This document shows positions 6,261-13,251 of a stretch of 13,251 bases of DNA, piece after piece; position 1 is the stretch's first letter, and each line of letters begins with the position of its first letter. The notes beneath the pieces were generated by a model. That model was not told the DNA's origin and searched no databases. It saw only the letters and a list, made by a program, of their open reading frames with translations. Location: contig JAFNAU010000027.1 of assembly GCA_017860335.1 (NCBI GenBank), positions 1 to 13,251 of the forward strand, written 5' to 3'. Both the position numbers and the translations under genes were made by a program. Origin of the DNA: Bacteroidota bacterium. GTDB lineage: Bacteria; Bacteroidota; Bacteroidia; Bacteroidales; Paludibacteraceae.

Positions 6261-7496
6261 TCAATGGACTAACAATTTGTGGGCTGTTCCGTTGATGCGA
6301 AGGATATATGCACCAGTGTCAACAGGTTGTACGAATTCGCCGGATGCTTTGGTCGAGCGCAGCAACTGACCCGACATGGTAAACAGGTCAATCTGAGCTT
6401 CCCCGTCGAACAAAGCTTTAATCGTCCGGTTTACTCCGCTGATTTTAATAGAAGGTTCGGGAGCATCAATGCCGGTTTGTTGGTCGTAAACGAATGTGGC
6501 AATGTAGTTTGCCGAATTGTTGCTGTCCCACAAGGTTACAGTTCCTTCTGTTGCGTTGAACCACACCTTCAGGTTGTAAGTTGTCCCTTTAGTCAGCGTG
6601 TAAGCGCTGAAAACATTTGTTCCGGCAGTACTTTTCCATTTTGATGATGTCGTGCCGTCGTTCGAATCCCATGGCAGGTTGATTTCATTTACAGCCAGAT
6701 CGTCGATCTGATAAAACATTTTTACGGTTACACCATCCCTGACGGGTGCAGTAGTGAGTTCACCGCCGAGATAAAGAGGAGCAGTGATTGATCCCAGATT
6801 TTTTCCGTTGAAATTTTCGCTTTGATATGTTGCACTTGCATTGTACCATGCAGCAGTTGCAGGATCCTGTCCGGTGAAAATGTATGAACTCGAAATGCTT
6901 GATAGTGAAGGGGTTGTTGAACCATTGGCAGTGGATGTAACGGCAAATGAAGTAAAGTCCAGTTTTATTGTATAGTTACCAGATCCTGCTATGTTCATAT
7001 TGGAAGGTGTGATATAATCCCACACAATGTTGGTTCCGTTCAAACTTACAATTTTGTAGTCGCCGGCTACAACATCGGCTGTATAAGTGGCTTCGGCAGT
7101 TGTCGAAGTCATGGATTTCATGCTGGCGGCATCCCATCCCCCTACCGAAGATCCTACAATATAAAATGTTTGTGCATCGCATAGAAAACTGATGGACGAA
7201 CCATTGTCTTTTGCATAGAATTTTACGGCTTTTTCAGATGTCAGCGTGAATTTTGCATTTCCCCCACTTGCTCCATTCCATGTTCCGGTATATAAAACCT
7301 TGAATTCATAGTCGCCTGCCGGCAAGGTTCTCTCGAGCGAATATACACCCGATGTGCCTATTTCAGTCATCAGAAATGCAGAATTACTGTTATTCCAGTT
7401 ATTGTCCGGAAAGGCACCTGTTACCGTCAGATCTGTTGCCAGAAGACTTGTACAAGTGAGAAGTAAAACACTTAATAAGAGAGTAAATTTTTTCAT
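6261..7496 (-). CDS. Secreted multi-module beta-sandwich protein with T9SS C-terminal sorting domain
   Basis: A 411-residue protein with no recognisable catalytic domain. Residues 1-20 are a signal peptide (MKKFTLLLSVLLLTCTSLLA). Residues about 22-107 (TVTGAFPDNNW ... LPAGDYEFKVLYTGTWNG) resemble the starch-binding-like or X25-type modules seen in pullulanases; about 110-185 starts FYIVGSSVGGWD and contains VAGDYKIVSLNG, like SusE/SusF-type modules; about 200-338 is a third beta-rich region of unknown family. The C-terminus (about 350-411: FDGEAQIDLFTMSGQLLRS ... VDTGAYILRINGTAHKLLVH) fits the type A sorting signal of the type IX secretion system, implying export across the outer membrane and attachment at the cell surface or release. 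It has its own candidate promoter and terminator, so it is likely monocistronic. Binding of starch-like glycans is an inference; the sorting domain is the firmest call. Confidence 0.75.
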   Translation of the reverse strand: MKKFTLLLSVLLLTCTSLLATDLTVTGAFPDNNWNNSNSAFLMTEIGTSGVYSLERTLPAGDYEFKVLYTGTWNGASGGNAKFTLTSEKAVKFYAKDNGSSISFLCDAQTFYIVGSSVGGWDAASMKSMTSTTAEATYTADVVAGDYKIVSLNGTNIVWDYITPSNMNIAGSGNYTIKLDFTSFAVTSTANGSTTPSLSSISSSYIFTGQDPATAAWYNASATYQSENFNGKNLGSITAPLYLGGELTTAPVRDGVTVKMFYQIDDLAVNEINLPWDSNDGTTSSKWKSTAGTNVFSAYTLTKGTTYNLKVWFNATEGTVTLWDSNNSANYIATFVYDQQTGIDAPEPSIKISGVNRTIKALFDGEAQIDLFTMSGQLLRSTKASGEFVQPVDTGAYILRINGTAHKLLVH

Positions 7497-7542
7497 AAAT
7501 AGTTATTTAAATGGTGAATAAAATGTTTTTTCTAATCAGTTA

Positions 7543-7550
7543 CAAATTTA
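7543..7550 (-). promoter_or_regulatory. Candidate promoter of the T9SS cargo gene (-7 element)
   Basis: The minus strand reads TAAATTTG, an exact TAnnTTTG match about 47 bases before the ATG at 7496. A -33 element at standard spacing is not clear. The rest of 7497-7620 is AT-rich with nothing else recognised. Confidence 0.4.
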
Positions 7551-7622
7551 CGACAAAAACAAAACAGTTATTCTGTGCAAATTAATGTAACTACTTAATT
7601 AAACTGCAATCGTTTTCGGGAA

Positions 7623-7650
7623 TAAAAAAGCCGGCAGAAACTCTGTCGGC
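7623..7650 (-). terminator. Terminator of the psd-mazG-deoC operon
   Basis: GCCGGCAGA (7630-7638) and TCTGTCGGC (7642-7650) form a 9-base stem with one mismatched pair on the minus strand and a three-base loop. On the minus strand it is followed by a run of six Ts (7629-7624), right after the deoC stop codon region. Confidence 0.85.
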
Positions 7651-7672
7651 TTACTATCCGCGATTTAGTTGA

Positions 7673-8554
7673 TTAAAAATACTTTATATCTTCCTTTTTG
7701 ATGGAAGTAAGCAATTTGTTGGCCAGGCTACTGGCTCCGAAGCGGAATAACTTGTTGTCGAGCCATTCGTTACCGAGAATTTTTTTTACCAGCGTGTAGT
7801 GTTTTACGGCGTCATCGGTATTTGCTATCCCTCCGGCTGGTTTATAGCCTACTTTTATACCGGTTTTTTCATTCCATTCCCTGATTGCCTGACACATTAC
7901 CCAGGTGGCTTCAGGAGTGGCTGCTACCGCAATTTTACCTGTTGAAGTTTTGATGAAATCAGCTCCTGCCTGCATGGCCAGTACGGCAGCTTTTTTTATG
8001 TTTGATGCAGTTTTGAGCGCACCCGTTTCGAGTATCACTTTCAGGTGGGCGTCCCTGCATGCCGATTTTATTTCGGTAAGTTCTTCATATACTTCGTCAT
8101 ATTTACCTTCAAGGAATTTACCGACCGAAATAACCACATCAATTTCTGTTGCACCTTCCATGACACACATCGAAGTCTCGGCAACTTTAATTTCAACAAA
8201 TGTTTGTGATGCGGGGAAACCGGCCGATACGGCAGCAATACCAACCGGTTCGGTCAGAGATGCTTTCACAACCGGAACAAGCGCCGGATATATACAGATG
8301 GCAGCTACATTCGGAATATCGGGGTAGTTATTGTCAAAATTATTCACTTTTTCGACCATAGCTGTGATTTCGGCTTCAGTATCGGTTTCACGCAGCGAAG
8401 TGAGGTCTATCTGATTGAAACATTGTTTGTAAACCCCGATGTTGTTGTTTTCATCAAAATGTCCTGAAAGTATCTGTTCGACCTGTTTTTTTACTGCATC
8501 GTCGGTGATTGTGTCGCAGTTATATGCTTTAAATAGTTCTTCAAATTTGTTCAT
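7673..8554 (-). CDS. deoC: Deoxyribose-phosphate aldolase
   Basis: Cytosolic class I aldolase that splits 2-deoxyribose 5-phosphate into acetaldehyde and glyceraldehyde 3-phosphate, used in deoxynucleoside salvage. The 293-residue product is the longer form of the family. Key residues are present: Asp139 in ATEIDVVISVGKFLEG, the Schiff-base Lys202 in GADFIKTSTGK and Lys238 in KVGYKPAGGI. It is the last gene of the psd - mazG-like - deoC operon, 13 bases after the mazG-like stop, and is followed by a strong terminator. The pairing with a nucleotide pyrophosphohydrolase suggests a shared role in nucleotide turnover (inference). No damage is seen. Confidence 0.96.
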   Translation of the reverse strand: MNKFEELFKAYNCDTITDDAVKKQVEQILSGHFDENNNIGVYKQCFNQIDLTSLRETDTEAEITAMVEKVNNFDNNYPDIPNVAAICIYPALVPVVKASLTEPVGIAAVSAGFPASQTFVEIKVAETSMCVMEGATEIDVVISVGKFLEGKYDEVYEELTEIKSACRDAHLKVILETGALKTASNIKKAAVLAMQAGADFIKTSTGKIAVAATPEATWVMCQAIREWNEKTGIKVGYKPAGGIANTDDAVKHYTLVKKILGNEWLDNKLFRFGASSLANKLLTSIKKEDIKYF

Positions 8555-8567
8555 AATCTTTCTGTAT

Positions 8568-8897
8568 TCAATGTTTTAATTTTTCATTTTCAAAATGTCT
8601 GTTGTTGTCACGATCTGTTTTCTTTAGGAGATTTTTTTCAAAGGCATCAGTCAGGTTCACTCCGGTTTGATTCGCCAGGCAAATCAGCACCCAGAGTACA
8701 TCGGCCATTTCGTCTGCCAGAGAGTTGTTTTTATCAGTTTCCTTGAACGATTGTTCGCCGTAGGTGCGAACCATGATACGTGCCAGTTCGCCAACTTCTT
8801 CGGTTAGAATTCCCAGATTGGTCAGTTCGCCGAAATACCGGACACCGTATGTTTTAATCCATTCGTCCACTCGCGTTTGAGCTTCCTGTAAAGTCAT
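8568..8897 (-). CDS. MazG-like nucleotide pyrophosphohydrolase
   Basis: A 109-residue all-alpha NTP pyrophosphohydrolase of the MazG-like family, whose members hydrolyse (d)NTPs to monophosphates and pyrophosphate, often clearing damaged nucleotides; the substrate here cannot be told. The magnesium-binding pattern is visible: EEVGELAR (33-40, with Glu33, Glu34 and Glu37) and DEMADVLWVL (62-71, with Glu63 and Asp66). It is a single-domain short form, unlike two-domain E. coli MazG. Its ATG is two bases after the psd stop codon and its stop is 13 bases before deoC, so it is the middle gene of a tight operon. Confidence 0.9.
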   Translation of the reverse strand: MTLQEAQTRVDEWIKTYGVRYFGELTNLGILTEEVGELARIMVRTYGEQSFKETDKNNSLADEMADVLWVLICLANQTGVNLTDAFEKNLLKKTDRDNNRHFENEKLKH

Positions 8898-8899
8898 GT

Positions 8900-9571
8900 T
8901 TAATCTTCGTTAAGGCGTGCAATAACAGTTTCGTTGCCGGTGGTTGATTCTCCGATTTCAACAAAAATCTCTGCATCAAGTGGCAGAAACATATCCACAC
9001 GCGAGCCGAATTTGATGAAGCCTATATGTTCATTCAGGTGACAGGTTTTCCCAACGTGTGCATAAGTTACAATTCGCCGTGCCAACGCTCCGGCAATTTG
9101 TCTGACCAGTATCTGTGTTTTTGACGGCGTTTCAATCACAATGGTCGAACGTTCATTTTCGGTGCTTGATTTAGGCAGATAAGCGGCCATGTGCCGTCCG
9201 CTGTGATGGGCTGTCTTGATCACTTTTCCTGCCACAGGATACCAGTTAGCATGTACATTAAAAAGTGACATGAATATGGAAACCTGAATTCGCTTATCTC
9301 CGAAATATTCAAACTCATCAGTAGGTTCAATCACAACGACAGTACCATCGGCAGGGGCGATAATCAGGCTTGGATCGTCAATTTCGACAACCCGGCGCGG
9401 GTTGCGGAAAAAAAACATGACGAAAATCAGTAAAAATGCAGACAGAGTAATGTTGATTGCAAGAAATGGCTTAGGAAACTGCATATAGACTACAACATTC
9501 AAAACCAGCAGTAGTACCAGTGTAAATGCCAGTATCATTTTTCCTTCTTTATGTATCTTTATGTATTTCAT
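8900..9571 (-). CDS. psd: Phosphatidylserine decarboxylase (short, PSD-A type)
   Basis: Inner-membrane enzyme that converts phosphatidylserine to phosphatidylethanolamine, using a pyruvoyl group made by self-cleavage. The 223-residue protein is the short form common in Bacteroidota. Two hydrophobic segments (about 12-31 and 36-55) anchor the N-terminus. Motifs: IAPADGTVV (71-79), FNVHANWYPVAG (104-115) and the self-cleavage site KFGSRVDMFLP, where Ser190 of FGS would become the pyruvoyl group. The start MKYIKIHKEGK fits the family N-terminus. It heads the psd - mazG-like - deoC operon; phosphatidylserine synthase (pssA), which I recall beside psd in related genomes, is not in this window. Confidence 0.94.
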   Translation of the reverse strand: MKYIKIHKEGKMILAFTLVLLLVLNVVVYMQFPKPFLAINITLSAFLLIFVMFFFRNPRRVVEIDDPSLIIAPADGTVVVIEPTDEFEYFGDKRIQVSIFMSLFNVHANWYPVAGKVIKTAHHSGRHMAAYLPKSSTENERSTIVIETPSKTQILVRQIAGALARRIVTYAHVGKTCHLNEHIGFIKFGSRVDMFLPLDAEIFVEIGESTTGNETVIARLNED

Positions 9572-9630
9572 CGATTTTTAATTTGATGGGTAAGCATGGT
9601 TGCCTGTAAAAAACGTTTAGTATTAACTAA

Positions 9631-9638
9631 CAAAAGTA
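9631..9638 (-). promoter_or_regulatory. psd: Candidate promoter of the psd operon (-7 element)
   Basis: The minus strand reads TACTTTTG (TAnnTTTG), with TTG about 17 bases upstream as a possible -33 element, slightly short of usual spacing. It would give a leader of about 55 bases before the psd ATG. Confidence 0.45.
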
Positions 9639-9698
9639 AGCATTTAAAATTAAATCAACAAGCTGACATCTGAATTTTTCAGTTATCACAAAATTGAC

Positions 9699-9706
9699 TA
9701 ACTTTG
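9699..9706 (+). promoter_or_regulatory. purB: Candidate purB promoter (-7 element)
   Basis: TAACTTTG matches TAnnTTTG, with a T-rich tract (TTTTTC) some 18-20 bases upstream as a possible -33 element. Transcription would start near 9713, about 45 bases before the purB ATG. It is divergent from the psd promoter about 60 bases away. Confidence 0.45.
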
Positions 9707-9757
9707 TAGCATTATTGTTGTTCGAAAACAACTTTCAGAATTCAATCCCTATATATT

Positions 9758-11101
9758 ATGACAATCACATCACTTACCGCTATTTCTCCTGTTGACGGTC
9801 GTTACAGTTCCAAAACCGAAGCTTATGCCGCCTATTTTTCAGAATTTGCCCTTATACGTTTCCGCGTTCTGACAGAAGTTGAGTATTTTATTGCTTTGTG
9901 CGAATTGCCGCTCAAACAACTGGAATCTGTACCTGTAAATATTCTGCCAAAACTCAGAGAAATCTATGAAAAATTTTCGATCGGAGACGCTCAGAAAATC
10001 AAAGATATTGAGAAGGTTACAAATCATGATGTAAAAGCTGTTGAATATTTCTTAAAAGAGAAGTTTAATGAAATTGGATTGGGAGCTTATCGTGAATTTA
10101 TTCATTTCGGACTTACGTCGCAGGATATCAATAATACATCGGTTCCGCTTTCCATCAAAAAAGGGATGGAAGAAGTCTATTATCCGGAACTTGACAATCT
10201 GATTTTAAAACTGCGCCGCATGGCCGACGAATGGCGCGATGTATCCATGCTGGCAAAAACTCACGGACAGCCAGCTTCACCTACACGTTTGGGTAAAGAG
10301 ATTATGGTTTTTGTCAGCCGTCTGAATAAACAGCTCGAGTTGCTGAAAGCAGTACCTCAGTCGGTTAAGTTTGGTGGAGCTACCGGCAATTTTAATGCAC
10401 ATCATGTGGCTTATCCCAACATCGACTGGAAATTATTTGCCAACAAGTTTGCCCTCGAAAAACTTGGTCTGGAACGTGAGCAGTGGACTACGCAAATTTC
10501 AAATTACGACAATCTGGCGGCATTATTCGATGCCTTGGTTCGAATTAATACAATTCTGATTGATTTTTGCCGCGATATCTGGACCTATGTTTCCATGGAG
10601 TATTTCAAGCAAAAAATAAAAGCCGGTGAGGTGGGTTCCTCAGCGATGCCACATAAGGTTAATCCGATTGATTTCGAAAATGCTGAAGGAAACCTGGGTG
10701 TTGCTAACGCTATGTTCACTTTTCTGGCGCAGAAATTACCCGTTTCGCGCTTACAACGCGACCTCACCGACAGTACCGTGCTGCGAAATGTCGGAGTGCC
10801 ATTCTCTCATACGCTGATTGCTACTCAAAGCATCCTGAAAGGACTTGATAAATTATTGCTCAATGAAACAGCTCTGTACCGCGACCTTGACAATACCTGG
10901 GCGGTCGTTGCTGAGGGCATTCAGACCATTCTCCGGCGGGAAGAATATCCGTCGCCTTACGAAGCACTGAAAGCGTTGACCCGTACCAACGAAGCAATCA
11001 ATGAAAAAGCTATACGGGAATTCATTGATAAGCTGGATGTGAGCGATTCGGTGAAGGAGGAACTCCGTCGTATTACTCCACGAAACTATACAGGAATTTA
11101 A
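9758..11101 (+). CDS. purB: Adenylosuccinate lyase
   Basis: Cytosolic enzyme of purine synthesis that catalyses two fumarate-releasing steps: SAICAR to AICAR and adenylosuccinate to AMP. The 447-residue protein is close to the E. coli-type length. Visible family motifs: HFGLTSQDINNTS (116-128), AKTHGQPASPTRLGKE (166-181) with the catalytic-region His169, and the fumarase/ASL signature GSSAMPHKVNP (293-303) carrying the catalytic serine loop. The ATG at 9758 gives MTITSLTAISPVDGRYSSKT, the standard family start. The ABC exporter gene begins 45 bases downstream on the same strand with no terminator between, so read-through is likely. Confidence 0.98.
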   Translation: MTITSLTAISPVDGRYSSKTEAYAAYFSEFALIRFRVLTEVEYFIALCELPLKQLESVPVNILPKLREIYEKFSIGDAQKIKDIEKVTNHDVKAVEYFLKEKFNEIGLGAYREFIHFGLTSQDINNTSVPLSIKKGMEEVYYPELDNLILKLRRMADEWRDVSMLAKTHGQPASPTRLGKEIMVFVSRLNKQLELLKAVPQSVKFGGATGNFNAHHVAYPNIDWKLFANKFALEKLGLEREQWTTQISNYDNLAALFDALVRINTILIDFCRDIWTYVSMEYFKQKIKAGEVGSSAMPHKVNPIDFENAEGNLGVANAMFTFLAQKLPVSRLQRDLTDSTVLRNVGVPFSHTLIATQSILKGLDKLLLNETALYRDLDNTWAVVAEGIQTILRREEYPSPYEALKALTRTNEAINEKAIREFIDKLDVSDSVKEELRRITPRNYTGI

Positions 11102-11146
11102 AATACTGGTCAAAAAAATTTTTAGTAATAAAATATTCAATCCGAA

Positions 11147-12559
11147 ATGTTTGATTTCCTGACGCTTATTAAGCGGTTCGCACCACCCTACAAAAAATAT
11201 ATTTTTCTGAGTTTGGCATTTAATTTAATTTCAACCATATTCAGCCTCTTCTCGTTTGCAGCTATCATTCCTGTGCTTCAGATACTCTTTGGCCTTTCGA
11301 AGGCAGATGCAGTATATGTTTCGTGGAACTGGGGTGATGGACTTTCTGCCGTATTCACAGCAATAAAAAACAATCTGGGGTACTACGTGCAACAGCTTAT
11401 AGAAAGCGCGGGACCCGGAATGGCTTTGCTTTATTTGGGACTTTTCCTGATTATTATGACTTTTTTCAAAACGGGAACCACCTATCTGGCTTCTTATTTT
11501 GTCATACCTATCCGAACTGGAGTTTTACGTGATTTGCGAAACAAAATGTATAAAAAGATCATTTCGCTGCCCATCGGCTTTTTTTCGGATGAGCGCAAGG
11601 GCGACATCATGTCTCGCATGACAGGTGATGTGGTTGAGGTGGAAGCTTCCATTATCAGTTCGCTGGATATGGTGTTGAAAAATCCGCTGATGATACTGGT
11701 CTATCTGATTGTGTTATTTGTCATGAGCTGGGAATTAACTCTTTTTGTGCTTGTTTTGCTGCCGGTAAGTGCCTGGCTGATAGGCGTTATCGGACGTTCA
11801 CTCAAAAGACGATCGACTCTCGGGCAGGAACAAACCGGTGAACTGCTTTCGCAGATAGAAGAAACACTTGGAGGACTCAGGGTTGTAAAAGCTTTCAATG
11901 CCGAAGAAAAACTAACACAACGTTTCGGGACATTAAATGAAAAAATCCGGCATACATTCAACCGGATTCACCGAAAATATAATCTGGCACATCCGGTCAG
12001 CGAGTTGTTCGGGACGATTGTCATCGCTATACTTATATGGTTTGGAGGTAGTCTGATACTGCAACAGAACAGCAGCATCGGAGCCGCCGAGTTTATTTAC
12101 TACCTGGTGATATTCTACAGCATAGTGCCTCCGGCTAAAGAACTTTCAAAAGCATCATACAGCATACAGAAAGGGATGGCTTCGCTCAACCGGATTGATA
12201 AAATTCTGATGCAGGAGAATAATATTCCTGACCCTGAAGTTCCTGCTGTACTACCCCCGACAATTGAAAAAATAGAATTCAAAGACCTTAGTTTCAGGTA
12301 TCAGTCCGAATGGGTTTTAAAGCATATCAATCTGACAATCCCGTTGGGTAAAACGGTAGCTATTGTTGGGCAGTCCGGCTCTGGAAAATCCACACTGGTC
12401 GATTTGCTGCCCCGTTTTTATGATCCGGCAGAGGGAGGAATATATTTCAACAAAGTTAATATTAAAGATTATAGAAAGTCAGACATACGTTCGCTGATGG
12501 GAAATGTAAATCAGGAAGCAATCCTCTTCAACGATACATTTTATAATAATATAGCATGA
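11147..12559 (+). CDS. MsbA-type ABC exporter, 5' fragment (transmembrane domain plus Walker A), disrupted
   Basis: N-terminal 470 residues of a fused membrane/ATPase half-transporter of the lipid-flippase/multidrug (MsbA-like) class. The membrane domain (about 1-340) has several hydrophobic segments (about 18-47, 92-121, 178-216, 288-308, 314-332). The ATPase domain begins near 375 with the Walker A motif GQSGSGKST (408-416) and the Q-loop NQEAILFN (455-462). The frame ends at a TGA (12557-12559) right after NDTFYNNIA. In intact homologues this is followed by about 24 residues leading to the segment now found at the start of the next fragment, so an internal deletion of roughly 73 bases (3n+1) is inferred. 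Without the signature and Walker B motifs this fragment alone cannot hydrolyse ATP. A true pseudogene or an assembly error is equally possible. Confidence 0.85.
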   Translation: MFDFLTLIKRFAPPYKKYIFLSLAFNLISTIFSLFSFAAIIPVLQILFGLSKADAVYVSWNWGDGLSAVFTAIKNNLGYYVQQLIESAGPGMALLYLGLFLIIMTFFKTGTTYLASYFVIPIRTGVLRDLRNKMYKKIISLPIGFFSDERKGDIMSRMTGDVVEVEASIISSLDMVLKNPLMILVYLIVLFVMSWELTLFVLVLLPVSAWLIGVIGRSLKRRSTLGQEQTGELLSQIEETLGGLRVVKAFNAEEKLTQRFGTLNEKIRHTFNRIHRKYNLAHPVSELFGTIVIAILIWFGGSLILQQNSSIGAAEFIYYLVIFYSIVPPAKELSKASYSIQKGMASLNRIDKILMQENNIPDPEVPAVLPPTIEKIEFKDLSFRYQSEWVLKHINLTIPLGKTVAIVGQSGSGKSTLVDLLPRFYDPAEGGIYFNKVNIKDYRKSDIRSLMGNVNQEAILFNDTFYNNIA

Positions 12560-12912
12560 CAACAGAGAATGGTTATGAAACCTCTATCGGCGATCGGGGC
12601 AGTAAACTGTCGGGCGGCCAGCGTCAGCGCATCAGCATCGCGCGTGCCATTTTGAAAAATCCTCCGATATTAATTCTGGATGAAGCCACTTCGGCGCTGG
12701 ATACAGAATCGGAATATCTTGTACAGGAAGCGCTGGATAATCTGATGAAAAACCGCACGACGGTTGTGGTTGCTCACCGTTTGTCCACCATCAAACGAGC
12801 CGATCTGATCTGTGTTCTGCATGAGGGGAAAATTGTAGAAAGGGGCAGGCATGAGGAGTTGATGAAACTGGGAGGCTACTATAAGAAGCTAGTCGATATG
12901 CAATCTTTCTGA
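12556..12912 (+). CDS. MsbA-type ABC exporter, 3' fragment (signature, Walker B, H-loop), disrupted
   Basis: The remaining 118 residues of the same transporter, in a different frame and overlapping the first fragment by four bases at GCATG. It holds the ABC signature LSGGQRQR (18-25), Walker B ILILDEATSALD (38-49) and the H-loop histidine in VVAHRLST, and ends in the family-like GGYYKKLVDMQSF. The start MTTENGYETSIGDRG corresponds to the internal stretch before the signature in intact proteins, so this ATG is almost certainly not a natural start. Together the fragments total 588 residues, about 24 short of what I expect for intact Bacteroidota homologues. A terminator hairpin begins right after the stop codon. 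Confidence 0.85.
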   Translation: MTTENGYETSIGDRGSKLSGGQRQRISIARAILKNPPILILDEATSALDTESEYLVQEALDNLMKNRTTVVVAHRLSTIKRADLICVLHEGKIVERGRHEELMKLGGYYKKLVDMQSF

Positions 12913-12913
12913 T

Positions 12914-12943
12914 AGTAAAAACCTTCCTTTCAGGGTTTTTACT
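12914..12943. terminator. Bidirectional terminator between convergent genes
   Basis: AGTAAAAACC (12914-12923) and GGTTTTTACT (12934-12943) are a perfect 10-bp inverted repeat around a 10-base loop, starting two bases after the ABC exporter stop and followed on the plus strand by GTTTTC. It also overlaps the stop codon (12941-12939) of the convergent minus-strand gene. The A/T-rich stem means it has U-runs on both strands. Confidence 0.75.
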
Positions 12944-13251
12944 GTTTTCGGTAACAAATTGAATACATTTTGCTGTTCAGGTCGATAGTCAGATTTTTAT
13001 TTTCTTTCCATTTCTTATATCCTTCGGGGTTCAGAACCTGACCATCAGGTACAAACATAATGTTCTGATACTGTTCCATGATAAATTCAGGCAGAAAACC
13101 TGCATTGTTTATTTCGCTCAGTTCTTTGAAATATTTCTCGGCTGACGGGCTGACATACAGGCGGGGTTTCTTCTGCTGAATTTGTATAAATTCCCGAATG
13201 GATGCAATATGCATATTGAGATAAAGATCAGGGAAACCCGATGCCCGTTCG
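12939..13251 (-). CDS. Hypothetical protein, C-terminal part (5' end beyond window)
   Basis: The minus-strand frame is open from the window edge to the TAA at 12941-12939, giving about 103 visible residues; the internal Met at 13214 is probably not the start, because coding-like sequence (ERASGFPDLYLN) continues upstream of it to the edge. The visible part is mixed helical, with YVSPSAEKYFKELSEINNAGF and PEFIMEQYQNIMFVPDGQV, and a lysine-rich end. I do not recognise the family and see no signal peptide or catalytic motif in this piece. It converges on the ABC exporter and shares the terminator hairpin. Confidence 0.6.
   Translation of the reverse strand, partial: ERASGFPDLYLNMHIASIREFIQIQQKKPRLYVSPSAEKYFKELSEINNAGFLPEFIMEQYQNIMFVPDGQVLNPEGYKKWKENKNLTIDLNSKMYSICYRKQ

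Noticed and set aside
386..12564. Shared nine-base string ATGACAACA near both disrupted-gene junctions (minus 388-380, plus 12556-12564)
   Set aside because: In the SRPBCC gene it is the start codon region some 20 bases from the junction, in the exporter it abuts the junction; both simply encode Met-Thr-Thr, so a common mechanism is not supported.
1..13251. CRISPR array, insertion sequence, prophage, defence island or toxin-antitoxin system
   Set aside because: No repeat-spacer pattern, transposase, integrase or paired toxin gene is seen. The RHH-like protein resembles an antitoxin fold, but its partner is rmuC, not a toxin.

Overview
This window looks like a chromosomal segment from a member of the Bacteroidota, most likely Bacteroidales. 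The evidence is: a secreted protein ending in a type IX secretion sorting domain; a DUF3078-type outer-membrane protein; a pyrE followed by an SRPBCC-fold gene, an order I recall from Bacteroides; the short (FGS-type) phosphatidylserine decarboxylase; and several upstream regions with the Bacteroidota -7 promoter element TAnnTTTG instead of a sigma-70 -10 box. Shine-Dalgarno sequences are nearly absent. I see no tRNA, rRNA, CRISPR array, insertion sequence or phage gene, and no gene-free stretch reaches 300 bases.

Layout. 1-1581 (minus): yraN, then pyrE, then a 5'-damaged SRPBCC gene that runs off the left edge. 1737-3320 (plus): a small ribbon-helix-helix-like protein closely followed by rmuC. 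3500-5006 region (plus, to 5023): a DUF3078 outer-membrane protein, converging with rnhB. 5018-6152 (minus): cvpA-family gene overlapping rnhB. 6261-7496 (minus): a T9SS-exported beta-sandwich protein with starch-binding-like modules, with its own terminator. 7673-9571 (minus): a tight psd - mazG-like - deoC operon ending in a terminator. 9758-11101 (plus): purB, followed by an MsbA-type ABC exporter (11147-12912) split by a deletion. A terminator hairpin at 12914-12943 separates it from a convergent hypothetical gene that runs off the right edge.

Functionally this is mostly core metabolism: pyrimidine (pyrE) and purine (purB) synthesis, nucleotide clean-up and salvage (mazG-like, deoC), phospholipid synthesis (psd), DNA maintenance (rmuC, rnhB, yraN) and envelope functions (DUF3078, CvpA, ABC exporter, T9SS cargo). 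I do not see a new defence or mobile system. The most notable points are two genes carrying internal, frame-breaking deletions relative to their families (SRPBCC and the ABC exporter), a structured pyrE leader with competing inverted repeats, and the dyads in the yraN/RHH and rmuC/DUF3078 intergenic regions.
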